A stretch of DNA of 48,911 nt, from positions 1-48,911 of the forward strand of contig MPMN01000016.1 of the NCBI GenBank assembly GCA_002238525.1. Reading direction: 5' to 3'. Positions 17,288 to 25,659 of the stretch are shown here, in pieces. The first letter of the stretch is position 1. Each line of letters starts with the position of its first letter. The translations under genes and the position numbers were made by a program. The notes under the pieces were generated by a model that saw only the letters and a program-made list of their open reading frames with translations, had not been told where the DNA came from and made no database searches. Source of the stretch: Flavobacteriaceae bacterium bin25 (GTDB lineage: Bacteria; Bacteroidota; Bacteroidia; Flavobacteriales; Flavobacteriaceae).

Positions 17288-17930
17288 TCATGGGAGGTAT
17301 ATAAATTTACTATGGTTAAAGGATAAACAAGGACAATACTCAATAACCAACGAATACTATTTTCAAAGTATGTCATAAGAATAACATGAAGAATAGAAAA
17401 TGTTTGACTTCAACAATAGATATGGTATTGACTGATTTGACTATAGTGTTCAATTTAAAACATATTTGGAATCTGCACAGTTTTGAATTACAATTATCAT
17501 ATCTCTTTCGAAAAGATAATGAGATTGTCTAATATATCCTCATATCATCACAAAAAAACAAGCCCAAAAAGGAATTAACTGCTTAACTTTGTCGTAGGGT
17601 GGACAATTAAAGATTGGTATAAATCGAAAGAGTATGGTTTGGTATGTTGATGTATTAATTGATTCATTCCATGGTTTTTTGGTCTCTTCAATATCTATTT
17701 GTGTCTCCTATGTTTTCTCTAAGCCTTTTAGGGAACAAATACAATAGAACCAAAAACCCATCTTCTGAATTGATTTAGTCTAGATGCAACAGATGAAAAA
17801 TGTTTTCCTATAACTCATGGAGCCAAACTCAACGAAATACCAAAAAGACCAACATCTGCCCTCTCAAGAGAATATCATGAAGTAATTCGGGGTATTCTAC
17901 AGGAAGTTTATTATAGGATCTTATACAAAA
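17288..17930. other. Long gap with no recognised gene
   Basis: The stretch is AT-rich. A frame without start codon is open from about 17783 into the following gene in another frame (it includes AKLNEIPKRPTSALSREYHE); I do not recognise it. No RNA gene or clear terminator was found. Confidence 0.3.
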
Positions 17931-20900
17931 ATGAAACTACCCCCCCCCATTTTTATTTGGATGATTGGCAAAGAAAAAATTCAAAGGCTCAGCATAAATG
18001 TCGCTCTTTTTCTGTTTTTCGTTTATGCTTGTCAAAAGGGCTCGTTACCAACCTTTGAACCCATTTTAAAGCCCATATCACAAACTGAAATTTCAACAAA
18101 TATTGATGAATCTCCCACTCTAAAAATTCAATTTCGGGACCTGACAGGGAAAGTCAATAACCAAAGACAAATCTCATGGATTAGTTCTGATCCCAACGTT
18201 GTTTCTGTTGGTGTAAGTACTGGAAAGCTAACTCCATTAAAGCCTGGAACAGCAACCATTACGGCATCTGTTGTGACCCTTAGTGGTGCTATTCTCAAAA
18301 CTGAATTTATAGTAACTGTACCTCTTGAAGTGAATTTGGTGATAAAACCTAATACTGGAGATACCCCAACCTTAATCGGATCCCCAGTTTCCACCAGGCT
18401 GACTTATGAATTCACTGACCAAACCGATACAAAACTTGAACCCTCATCCACAAAATGGTCTATTGCTCCAGAGGATAATCCTGTTTTTACAATTGACCAA
18501 ACGGGTGTAATCTCTCCCTTAAAACCAGGCGTGGGTACAGCCACACTTGACGTGGTTTATCAAGGTAAGTCCTATAAACAAACAATCCAAATAGAGATTG
18601 TCCAAAAGCCCGAGATTCGCATCATCAATCCCAATTCAGAAGTCGTTGTGGAAAATCAATCTATTCAACCTCTTGAGGTGATATTCACCAACGAAAAAGG
18701 AAAAGAAGATCTCCCAGATGAAGGATCAATTCAGTGGGAAAGCTCAAACCAAGACATTCTCCAAGTCGAATCTGAGACTGGAGCACTATCCCCCTTAAAA
18801 CCTGGTATAGCCACTATCTCGGTGCGTTTCGAAGTAGGAGAAGTAGAATACTCTCAAGAAATCAGCATTGATGTCACCCAAGAAGTTCAAATAAAATTGC
18901 CTCCCATTGAAGAAGGTATTCGAATCAATGGAAATGATATTCAATTAGGGACTATAGAATTTGTAAACAATAAAGGGAAAAAAGAGTCTCCTGATTCATT
19001 TTGTTGGGAAAGTAGCGATCCTCAAATACTGAAAATTGATTGCCAAGGGAAAATTACACCTATTAAACCCGGAAGAGTAATTCTTACTTTAAAAATTACC
19101 GATGATGGGAAGGAATTTATCAGATCTTCTCAGGAGGTTACCTTAACCCAAGATCCAACCATCGAAATCGTTTTTCCCAACCAATCCCCACTTACTTTGA
19201 TACATACCACACAACAAGATCTAAAATTAGAGTATGTCTTTACCGACCAGCATGGCGAAAAAATTAGTCCTCAATCCGCTAAGTGGGAAAGCGACAACAC
19301 TGAAAGTTTGGAAATCAACCAAAACGGAATACTGAAACCCATAAAAGCCGACCGAGTAAAAATCACACTAACGGCTTATCAAAATGACTCTCCAGTAGCT
19401 CAGACCGAATGGAACATTCAAATCCAACAACCCCCAAAGGTGGTTATTGCGAATCCGCCCGATGAAGTTTCTACCCTTGTTCAACACAACACTCCATTAG
19501 AGGTCCAATATACCAACCAAGATGGACAAGTAGTCACACCCCAAGAAATTATCTGGAAAAGTGATCATCAGCAGATTCTAGAGATTGACGAACAAGGAAA
19601 ACTAAAAGCTTTAAAAGAAGGGCAAGCTACAATAAGGGTCCAGATTGGAGAAGACGGTCCAGAAGACACACATGTCATATCAGTCATAGAGGAATACGAT
19701 CCAGTCCTTGAACTAAATCAAATAAGCCAAACCTTAATCCGGGGGCAGACGATTACTATTGATTATGTTTATTATGATAAAACAGGAGAACCCGCCAATC
19801 CAAAACCCGATGGAATTTGGTCTAATAGCCATCCCGATATACTTGAGCTGAACGAGTCAACAGGTGAAATAACCGCTCGTTCGATTGGAACTTCGACCAT
19901 ATCAATTGCCGTTGAAAATCTAAGTCAAGAAATAACCATCACGGTAGAAGTTGAGCCTCAATTTCATCTTGATTTCCCTTCCGCGCCTCTACAACTTGGC
20001 ATAGATACACATGATTTGAATCTTAGATTTACCGATGAGCGGAACCAAGACATAACCGATAGTCGAGAAATATCGTATGGTGGATATGATAAAACAATAG
20101 TAAGAATAAGTGATGCAGAGGTAATTACACCTATCGTAGAAGGGACAACTACTATAGAGATTAAAACCACTTATAAAGAAAAACCATATTTGAAGAAAAT
20201 CTCCATCGAAGTTGTTTCATTGACCATTAAGACTATTCCGGAGTTAGAAGTGGGAGATAGGCATGACCTTGAGGTGAATTTTACAGACGAAGATGGATAT
20301 ACTTCAAGTCCCAAGGCAGAATGGAGTTCAAATTATTTTAGTATCAGGGGAGAAAAATTTAACCCCTATAGTCCAGGTTTCGAAAAATCGATTACGGCTA
20401 AGTATACCTACAAAGGGGGGACCTATACAGCAACGTCTCGGGCCACAGTGACCACACCAGTGGCACTCGAAATTGATTCTTTTGATCAGGTAATAATCGT
20501 TCCACAAAACAACAATCCGACCAGAACACTATATGCAACACTAACCGACCAATATGGTGAAGCAATTAGCAATGTTGACATTTATTGGTATTCCGAAGAC
20601 ACTAATGTTGCGACAATCAATGATGATGGAGAACTGACGGCACAAAGTTCAGGAACAACTCAAATTACCGCTACAGCTTCTTTCGATGGTCAAGACTATG
20701 AATCTACCCCGAAGGGAATAACCATAATTCAGCCGATAGTTAATTTAAAAGGCGGATCATCTCGGGGTTTATTGGTAGGGAAGGAATTGTCATTTGATTA
20801 TAGTTTTACCGATGGTTATAGAGGCAGTAGATTGACTCCATCAAAAGTAATCTGGTCGAATAATGCACCAGATGGGCATATTACACTCTCTCAAGTTGGA

Positions 20901-22667
20901 ACTTATCAAGTAAGTGTGGTTTTGGAGTATGAAGACTATCATTATGAAGATTCCCGTAGATTGAAAGTTCGAGATCTTCGAATTATCCGGAAACCATCAA
21001 ATGATGAAGCGACCGTGGGTGGGACTAATCCCAACTTAGATTTTCAATTTATTAATGAGGATAATGATGTAGTTTCATCGGTATCGGCCTATTGGAAACT
21101 GAAAAATAGAAGCAATTCTTCTGTGTTGGATATTGACCAAAATACCGGTAAGATAACTCCACTATCGGCCGGAACTGCCACGGTCATCCTGACAGTGAAC
21201 TATGATAATGTGGCCTACAACATTGAATATCAACTCACGATTAATGCCCCTGCGGTTCCCGAAATAGATTTAGACTCTTCCGAGTATGAGCTTAGTGATT
21301 TTGTTTGGAAAGCCATGAATTTCTGGTATCTATGGCAAAATGATATATCATTATTGACCGACTCAAGAGGAAATAATGAATCTGCCTATAAACAACTGAT
21401 TAAAGCCAACCCCAATCCTAGATCTTTTTTCAGTAAAATGAAACATTCAAATGACAAGTATAGTTGGTATGTAAATGATTACGAAGAATTGGAAAAAACC
21501 CAACGTGCTATATCTTATGACCATGGGATGGACTATGTCCCCATTTGTTTTAGGGGATCTAACAAATGTCTTGGCGTAGTTATTTATGTTGCAGCCGGTT
21601 CAAGTGCTGGCAGAGCGGGGCTTAAAAGAGGCGATATATTTGATAGAGTTAATGGTATTGAATTGACTAGATCAAACTACAGAATTGCTGATGGTTCAAG
21701 CTTAGCCTTGAGCTTAGTAGATGTTACGTATAACCCTGGGGATAACACTATATCCATAACAGATTTGTTGAAGACAATCAATATAAATAAGCAAGACTTT
21801 CAAAGAGATCCCATTATGGCCCAGTCCATAATTACCAAAGGAAGCCATAGTATTGGTTATTTAGCCTATGAACAGTTCACTAGTGATGCCACGGCATTGA
21901 ATACAGAATTTGGAAAATTTAGTGGACAAATAACAGATTTTGTCTTAGATCTTCGCTATAATAGAGGTGGCTTTATATCAACAGCACAGGCTCTGGCTAC
22001 CATGATTTCCGGAAGAGGCTCATCGGACATTTTCGCAATCGAAGAATGGGGCGATAAGGTGAACAGAATTTTATTAAACAGTAAAGGAGGCCGAGAAAAC
22101 ATTATTGACCGATTTTTGGGTAATAGCTTTAATAACGGAGTATCCATTAACAAATTAAGTAATTTGAATACCCTCTATGTGCTCACTGGATCCCAGACAG
22201 CCTCAGCAAGTGAGCTCATCATAAATGCACTAAGACCTTATCTTAATGTAGTTTTAATTGGAGAAAAAACTGTTGGAAAGAATGTAGGATCATTGCTTCT
22301 CTATGATTTGAACTCTTTCAATCAAGACTCATGGCCATTTCTTAAGAATAGTGGAGATGTAAATCCGAATCATAGAAATGCTATTCAACTAATTACCTTG
22401 CGGATAGCAAACGCCAATGAAGAAAGTGATTATACTTCTGGATTTTCTCCTGATTATAAAATTGATGAAATCAGCAACTACTGGCATTCTCTTGGCTCCC
22501 TTGGCCAAGAGGGTGAACCACTATTAGACAAGGCTATCGAATTGATTACCGGCATAAAACAAAGAAAACCAATACCGGATTCTATGGGTGCCGAAGTAAT
22601 CTATTCTGAACCCGTTGAGGGTATGCTTATAAAGACTCTTGATGATCTAAAATTCAAAAACCAGTGA
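17931..22667 (+). CDS. Very large lipoprotein: about 12 Ig-like (Big_2-type) domains plus C-terminal PDZ/S41 protease
   Basis: After a lipoprotein signal (SINVALFLFFVYAC) the protein has about 12 bacterial Ig-like domains to residue ~1110, each closed by a motif such as TGKLTPLKPGTATITA. The C-terminal ~450 residues form an S41 protease: a tail-specific N-terminal part (WKAMNFWYLW), a PDZ domain (GSSAGRAGLKRGDIFDRVNG, about 1225-1245), LDLRYNRGGF, then TGSQTASASELI and GEKTVGKNVGS. Ser ~1425 and Lys ~1450 are 25 apart, as in Tsp/CtpA, so the catalytic dyad looks intact. The ATG at 17931 is followed within three codons by C9; ATG 17961 gives a complete lipoprotein signal on its own and may be the true start. 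A surface-displayed protease on a stalk is the likely picture. Confidence 0.85.
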   Translation: MKLPPPIFIWMIGKEKIQRLSINVALFLFFVYACQKGSLPTFEPILKPISQTEISTNIDESPTLKIQFRDLTGKVNNQRQISWISSDPNVVSVGVSTGKLTPLKPGTATITASVVTLSGAILKTEFIVTVPLEVNLVIKPNTGDTPTLIGSPVSTRLTYEFTDQTDTKLEPSSTKWSIAPEDNPVFTIDQTGVISPLKPGVGTATLDVVYQGKSYKQTIQIEIVQKPEIRIINPNSEVVVENQSIQPLEVIFTNEKGKEDLPDEGSIQWESSNQDILQVESETGALSPLKPGIATISVRFEVGEVEYSQEISIDVTQEVQIKLPPIEEGIRINGNDIQLGTIEFVNNKGKKESPDSFCWESSDPQILKIDCQGKITPIKPGRVILTLKITDDGKEFIRSSQEVTLTQDPTIEIVFPNQSPLTLIHTTQQDLKLEYVFTDQHGEKISPQSAKWESDNTESLEINQNGILKPIKADRVKITLTAYQNDSPVAQTEWNIQIQQPPKVVIANPPDEVSTLVQHNTPLEVQYTNQDGQVVTPQEIIWKSDHQQILEIDEQGKLKALKEGQATIRVQIGEDGPEDTHVISVIEEYDPVLELNQISQTLIRGQTITIDYVYYDKTGEPANPKPDGIWSNSHPDILELNESTGEITARSIGTSTISIAVENLSQEITITVEVEPQFHLDFPSAPLQLGIDTHDLNLRFTDERNQDITDSREISYGGYDKTIVRISDAEVITPIVEGTTTIEIKTTYKEKPYLKKISIEVVSLTIKTIPELEVGDRHDLEVNFTDEDGYTSSPKAEWSSNYFSIRGEKFNPYSPGFEKSITAKYTYKGGTYTATSRATVTTPVALEIDSFDQVIIVPQNNNPTRTLYATLTDQYGEAISNVDIYWYSEDTNVATINDDGELTAQSSGTTQITATASFDGQDYESTPKGITIIQPIVNLKGGSSRGLLVGKELSFDYSFTDGYRGSRLTPSKVIWSNNAPDGHITLSQVGTYQVSVVLEYEDYHYEDSRRLKVRDLRIIRKPSNDEATVGGTNPNLDFQFINEDNDVVSSVSAYWKLKNRSNSSVLDIDQNTGKITPLSAGTATVILTVNYDNVAYNIEYQLTINAPAVPEIDLDSSEYELSDFVWKAMNFWYLWQNDISLLTDSRGNNESAYKQLIKANPNPRSFFSKMKHSNDKYSWYVNDYEELEKTQRAISYDHGMDYVPICFRGSNKCLGVVIYVAAGSSAGRAGLKRGDIFDRVNGIELTRSNYRIADGSSLALSLVDVTYNPGDNTISITDLLKTININKQDFQRDPIMAQSIITKGSHSIGYLAYEQFTSDATALNTEFGKFSGQITDFVLDLRYNRGGFISTAQALATMISGRGSSDIFAIEEWGDKVNRILLNSKGGRENIIDRFLGNSFNNGVSINKLSNLNTLYVLTGSQTASASELIINALRPYLNVVLIGEKTVGKNVGSLLLYDLNSFNQDSWPFLKNSGDVNPNHRNAIQLITLRIANANEESDYTSGFSPDYKIDEISNYWHSLGSLGQEGEPLLDKAIELITGIKQRKPIPDSMGAEVIYSEPVEGMLIKTLDDLKFKNQ
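17940..17948 (+). repeat. C9 homopolymer tract at the start of the Ig/S41 gene
   Basis: Nine consecutive C, coding for three prolines if translation starts at 17931, or lying in the leader just before the alternative start at 17961. Confidence 0.9.
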
Positions 22668-22878
22668 AATTCGTTTTATGATCCCCCATAAATTAACCGA
22701 TTGATTAATCATTTATTGAGAAAGATAAAACCCTGGATTTCATCAATTCGCTAACGCAAAAAACCTCTCCCCAATTTTATTATATGAGCTAGTTCCAAAT
22801 TGTAAGACACTAATAAAAAACGTAGTAGTGCTATAAATGATGCCAATCTAAAGCCATTTAGAAGAAAGGGTTTCAGAG

Positions 22879-23367
22879 TTAAATCCCTAATCTTTGAGCG
22901 TATTTCTGTTCAAAAAAAAGGAAGTAATTATAGAGCAAATAGTTTACTTCATATCCATAATCAACACCAAATTCATAGTCAATTCTAAAAGTGTAAAGAT
23001 TTGTATTATATTGGCTTAATACTCTTTGGTTCCAATTGGAAACGTAAATTCTATTTTTTGCTTCTAGGTATTGTTCTGAATAGAAGAACCTGGGTTTAGC
23101 ATTTGTCAAAAGCCAACTATCAAAACCGACTTCAATGATGATGATTTCATATTCTACTTCCTCATTGGCAATCCGAATGGTGTCTTTAGTTTGCTCGGTT
23201 TGCGCAAAAATTATATTTGAGCATATAAAAATCATCAAAACCGGTATTAGCTGAAGTAACCGAAATATACTTTTTACTTTAACTGTCCCTTTGCATCTGT
23301 TCTTTTTTAGATCGAATCTGACGAGAAGGAATTCCATAGTTAACAATTTTCGGTCAAAGGAGGACAT
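22879..23367 (-). CDS. DUF6146-family exported protein
   Basis: This protein of up to 162 residues resembles the DUF6146 family of Bacteroidota: EEVEYEIIIIEVGFDSWLL, FYSEQYLEAKNRIYVSNWNQR and DYGYEVNYLLYNYFLFFEQKY are the conserved blocks. A signal peptide (SIFRLLQLIPVLMIFICSNI, cut before QTEQ) starts about 30 residues into the frame. The true start is therefore likely one of the codons near MEFLLVRF or VKVKSIF rather than 23367. No function is known. It is followed on the opposite side by ypdA, 34 bases upstream on the same strand, so the two may be co-transcribed. Confidence 0.7.
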   Translation of the reverse strand: MSSFDRKLLTMEFLLVRFDLKKNRCKGTVKVKSIFRLLQLIPVLMIFICSNIIFAQTEQTKDTIRIANEEVEYEIIIIEVGFDSWLLTNAKPRFFYSEQYLEAKNRIYVSNWNQRVLSQYNTNLYTFRIDYEFGVDYGYEVNYLLYNYFLFFEQKYAQRLGI

Positions 23368-23401
23368 AACATCTGAAATTAAAGTGACTGGTAAGCTTAC
23401 T

Positions 23402-24388
23402 CTATCGTTGAGTTAAGGTGACGGGCATTTTGGATTTAATCGCATCAACAATCAATTTGGCATGGACTCTTGAATTTTCAATAAACCATTTGTTGGTCTT
23501 TAGACCACCACAAACAACTCCGGCAAGATAGATGCCTGGAGTATTGGATTCCATAGTCTGGGGATTGTAACTTGGTGTCCTGTATTGATCCTCATTAATC
23601 TTTACAGCAAGCGAATCTAATAATTGATAATTTGGTTTATAGCCTGTCATAGCCAGCAAAAAATCATTGGGGATCTCTCGGATGCCATCAGGAGTTTCGA
23701 AAATCAAATGGCTAGGAGTAATCTCAAGGACATTTGAATTGAAATATGCCATTATTTCTTGTGATTCAATCCGATTTATGATATCAGGGCGTACCCAGTA
23801 CTTAACATTTTGTCCGATTTCTGATTCCCGGATGATCATCGTTACTTTCTTCGCACCTTTTCTATAGGTTTCTAAGGCGACATCGACGGCTGAATTTGCT
23901 GATCCAACCACTGCAATCTCCATACCGAAAAAGGGATGAGGTTCTTTATAATAATGAAACACTTTAGGCAAATTTTCTCCCGGAACATTCAATAGATAGG
24001 GATAGTCATAAAATCCTGTTGCAATAACTACATTCTGTCCCAGATAAGTATCCTCACTTGTTTCTACGCTATAACCTCCCCCTTTGTTGGGAATGATTCG
24101 GTTAACCTCTTGATACAAAAGAATATTCAGATTCCAGTTTAGAGCTACTCTACGATAGTATTCAAGAGCTTCAAACCGGGTTGGTTTGGTATTGTGAGAA
24201 ATAAATGGCACATCTCCTATTTCCAATCGTTCAGAGGTAGAAAAGAATGTCATATTCAGAGGGTAATTGTATAATGAATTGACCAGACAGCCTTTCTCAA
24301 TTATCAAGTAGGACAACCCATTTTTGGTCGCTTCGATACCACAGGTCATTCCAATTGGACCTCCTCCGATAATGATTAAATCATACAT
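23402..24388 (-). CDS. ypdA: YpdA-family FAD/NADPH oxidoreductase (putative bacillithiol disulfide reductase)
   Basis: The 328 residues match YpdA. The FAD-binding IIIGGGPIGMTCGIEA is at the N-terminus, the subgroup motif YNYPLNMTFFSTSERLEIGD follows, the NADPH site EIAVVGSANSAVDVALE is near residue 165-185, and PGIYLAGVVCGGLKTNKWFI sits near the end. The enzyme is linked to reduction of bacillithiol disulfide in Firmicutes; in Bacteroidota it is common and assumed to serve the same low-molecular-weight thiol. A TACTTTTG element lies directly before the ATG on this strand, which would imply a very short or absent leader. Confidence 0.88.
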   Translation of the reverse strand: MYDLIIIGGGPIGMTCGIEATKNGLSYLIIEKGCLVNSLYNYPLNMTFFSTSERLEIGDVPFISHNTKPTRFEALEYYRRVALNWNLNILLYQEVNRIIPNKGGGYSVETSEDTYLGQNVVIATGFYDYPYLLNVPGENLPKVFHYYKEPHPFFGMEIAVVGSANSAVDVALETYRKGAKKVTMIIRESEIGQNVKYWVRPDIINRIESQEIMAYFNSNVLEITPSHLIFETPDGIREIPNDFLLAMTGYKPNYQLLDSLAVKINEDQYRTPSYNPQTMESNTPGIYLAGVVCGGLKTNKWFIENSRVHAKLIVDAIKSKMPVTLTQR

Positions 24389-24479
24389 TCGACAAAAGTA
24401 AATCAGATTCGAGGAACCTTAGTTTTAAATTTTCTGTCCTTTTGTATTTCTAACAAGTGATTTTAAAGTGTTGTTCAAG

Positions 24480-25532
24480 TCAGCTCGAAAAACATTGTCT
24501 CAGAAATAGCGAAATTACGCAAAGAACAAAGTAGATCAGTGCCACCCAAATTCCAGTGAATATCCAAAGTATACCCCCGGTGATGATCCAATAAATCGGG
24601 AAAAGGGCTAAGCCCAAGGCATATTTCATTGAATGATAAAAAAGTTGCTCCTTAAACATTCCTAAGATTTTTTTTACAATCATAAGGGGTATAAAATTTG
24701 GAAAAGTGAATAGGTGTTTCATGAATATGGATTTAATCTTTTGTGAACTTGATCTAGGATTGTTCGATAACCGATCTTTTAATACATTAAAATCCTTTTT
24801 GGCAATTTTCTTGTCTATATATCTCCATTTTTTTTCATATCCCTTCTCTTTTTCGGGTAGCCAAAGACATTTTTTTATTCCTTTTGTCAGTAGCCCTTTT
24901 AGCTGGTTGATAATTACAGGGTCCTTTTGGCTATCGGTGGCAAATTTTTTAACCGAAATTGGTTGACCAAAAACTAAATGTAATGTAGCTCTCGGAGCAG
25001 TCAAATGGGAAAAGTTAATTCCTATGGGTTGTAAATAGATTTCACTGGATGGATACTGCTTTTGAGTTTGGTATGCCAACCTTGTGCTTCCTTTAGATAG
25101 GGGTTTTAAAAATCTATTTAAATTTTGACCTGCCTCTGGGAACATGATCAATGATTTTTTTTCTGCGAGAATTTCCCTACAACGTGCAAATAAATCTTGG
25201 TTTTTTCTAAGTTTCTCATACCCATCCCGCATCCGATAAATCGGAAGCATTCCTATGGCAGCCATAATCCATGAAAACCGATTATTGAAAACATCACTTC
25301 TGGTTAGGGAAAATGCTTTTTTAGGTGTGTACGTCCCTATCAATAAGGCATCTAAAAACCCATTAGAATGGTTAGCACAATATATAATCCCCGCATTTTT
25401 GGGAATGTTTTCTCGACCGTAAATCCGAACTCGTCTAAAATATAGTATGTTGAAGAGTTTACACAAATTTTTTAACAAGAAGTAAATTACCCCTTTGAAA
25501 AAAATATCTATTCTCAGAAACATAACTTTCAA
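24480..25532 (-). CDS. PlsC-like lysophospholipid acyltransferase (1-acylglycerol-3-phosphate acyltransferase family)
   Basis: This 350-residue membrane protein has the acyltransferase motif I CANHSNGFLDALLIG (H55, D61, the spacing used in this subgroup), motif II near YRMRDGYEKLRKN, and motif III LIMFPEAGQ. Hydrophobic segments at the very N-terminus and in the last 60 residues anchor it. The family moves acyl chains onto lysophosphatidate or related acceptors; this longer subgroup with C-terminal membrane helices is common in Bacteroidota and its acceptor is not settled. It precedes ypdA by about 90 bases on the same strand and is divergent from the TonB receptor. Confidence 0.82.
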   Translation of the reverse strand: MKVMFLRIDIFFKGVIYFLLKNLCKLFNILYFRRVRIYGRENIPKNAGIIYCANHSNGFLDALLIGTYTPKKAFSLTRSDVFNNRFSWIMAAIGMLPIYRMRDGYEKLRKNQDLFARCREILAEKKSLIMFPEAGQNLNRFLKPLSKGSTRLAYQTQKQYPSSEIYLQPIGINFSHLTAPRATLHLVFGQPISVKKFATDSQKDPVIINQLKGLLTKGIKKCLWLPEKEKGYEKKWRYIDKKIAKKDFNVLKDRLSNNPRSSSQKIKSIFMKHLFTFPNFIPLMIVKKILGMFKEQLFYHSMKYALGLALFPIYWIITGGILWIFTGIWVALIYFVLCVISLFLRQCFSS

Positions 25533-25659
25533 TTTTTAAGTACCTTTGGGTTTGCTTTCTTGATGGCAAAATTGAACATTTAATTTGTTCTGACAAATAA
25601 ATTAAGACATCTTATTCACATCTACTTCGAACATGAACTAACTATCAAATATTTTTCCT

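Noticed and set aside
17783-18040. Start-less open frame running into the Ig/S41 gene in another frame
   Set aside because: No start codon, no recognisable motif, and it overlaps the well-supported gene; I could not support a fused gene.
11530-22840. The 13-mer TAGTGCTATAAAT near 11534 and near 22826
   Set aside because: Only two perfect copies, in unrelated contexts; no flanking similarity to suggest an element or operator.
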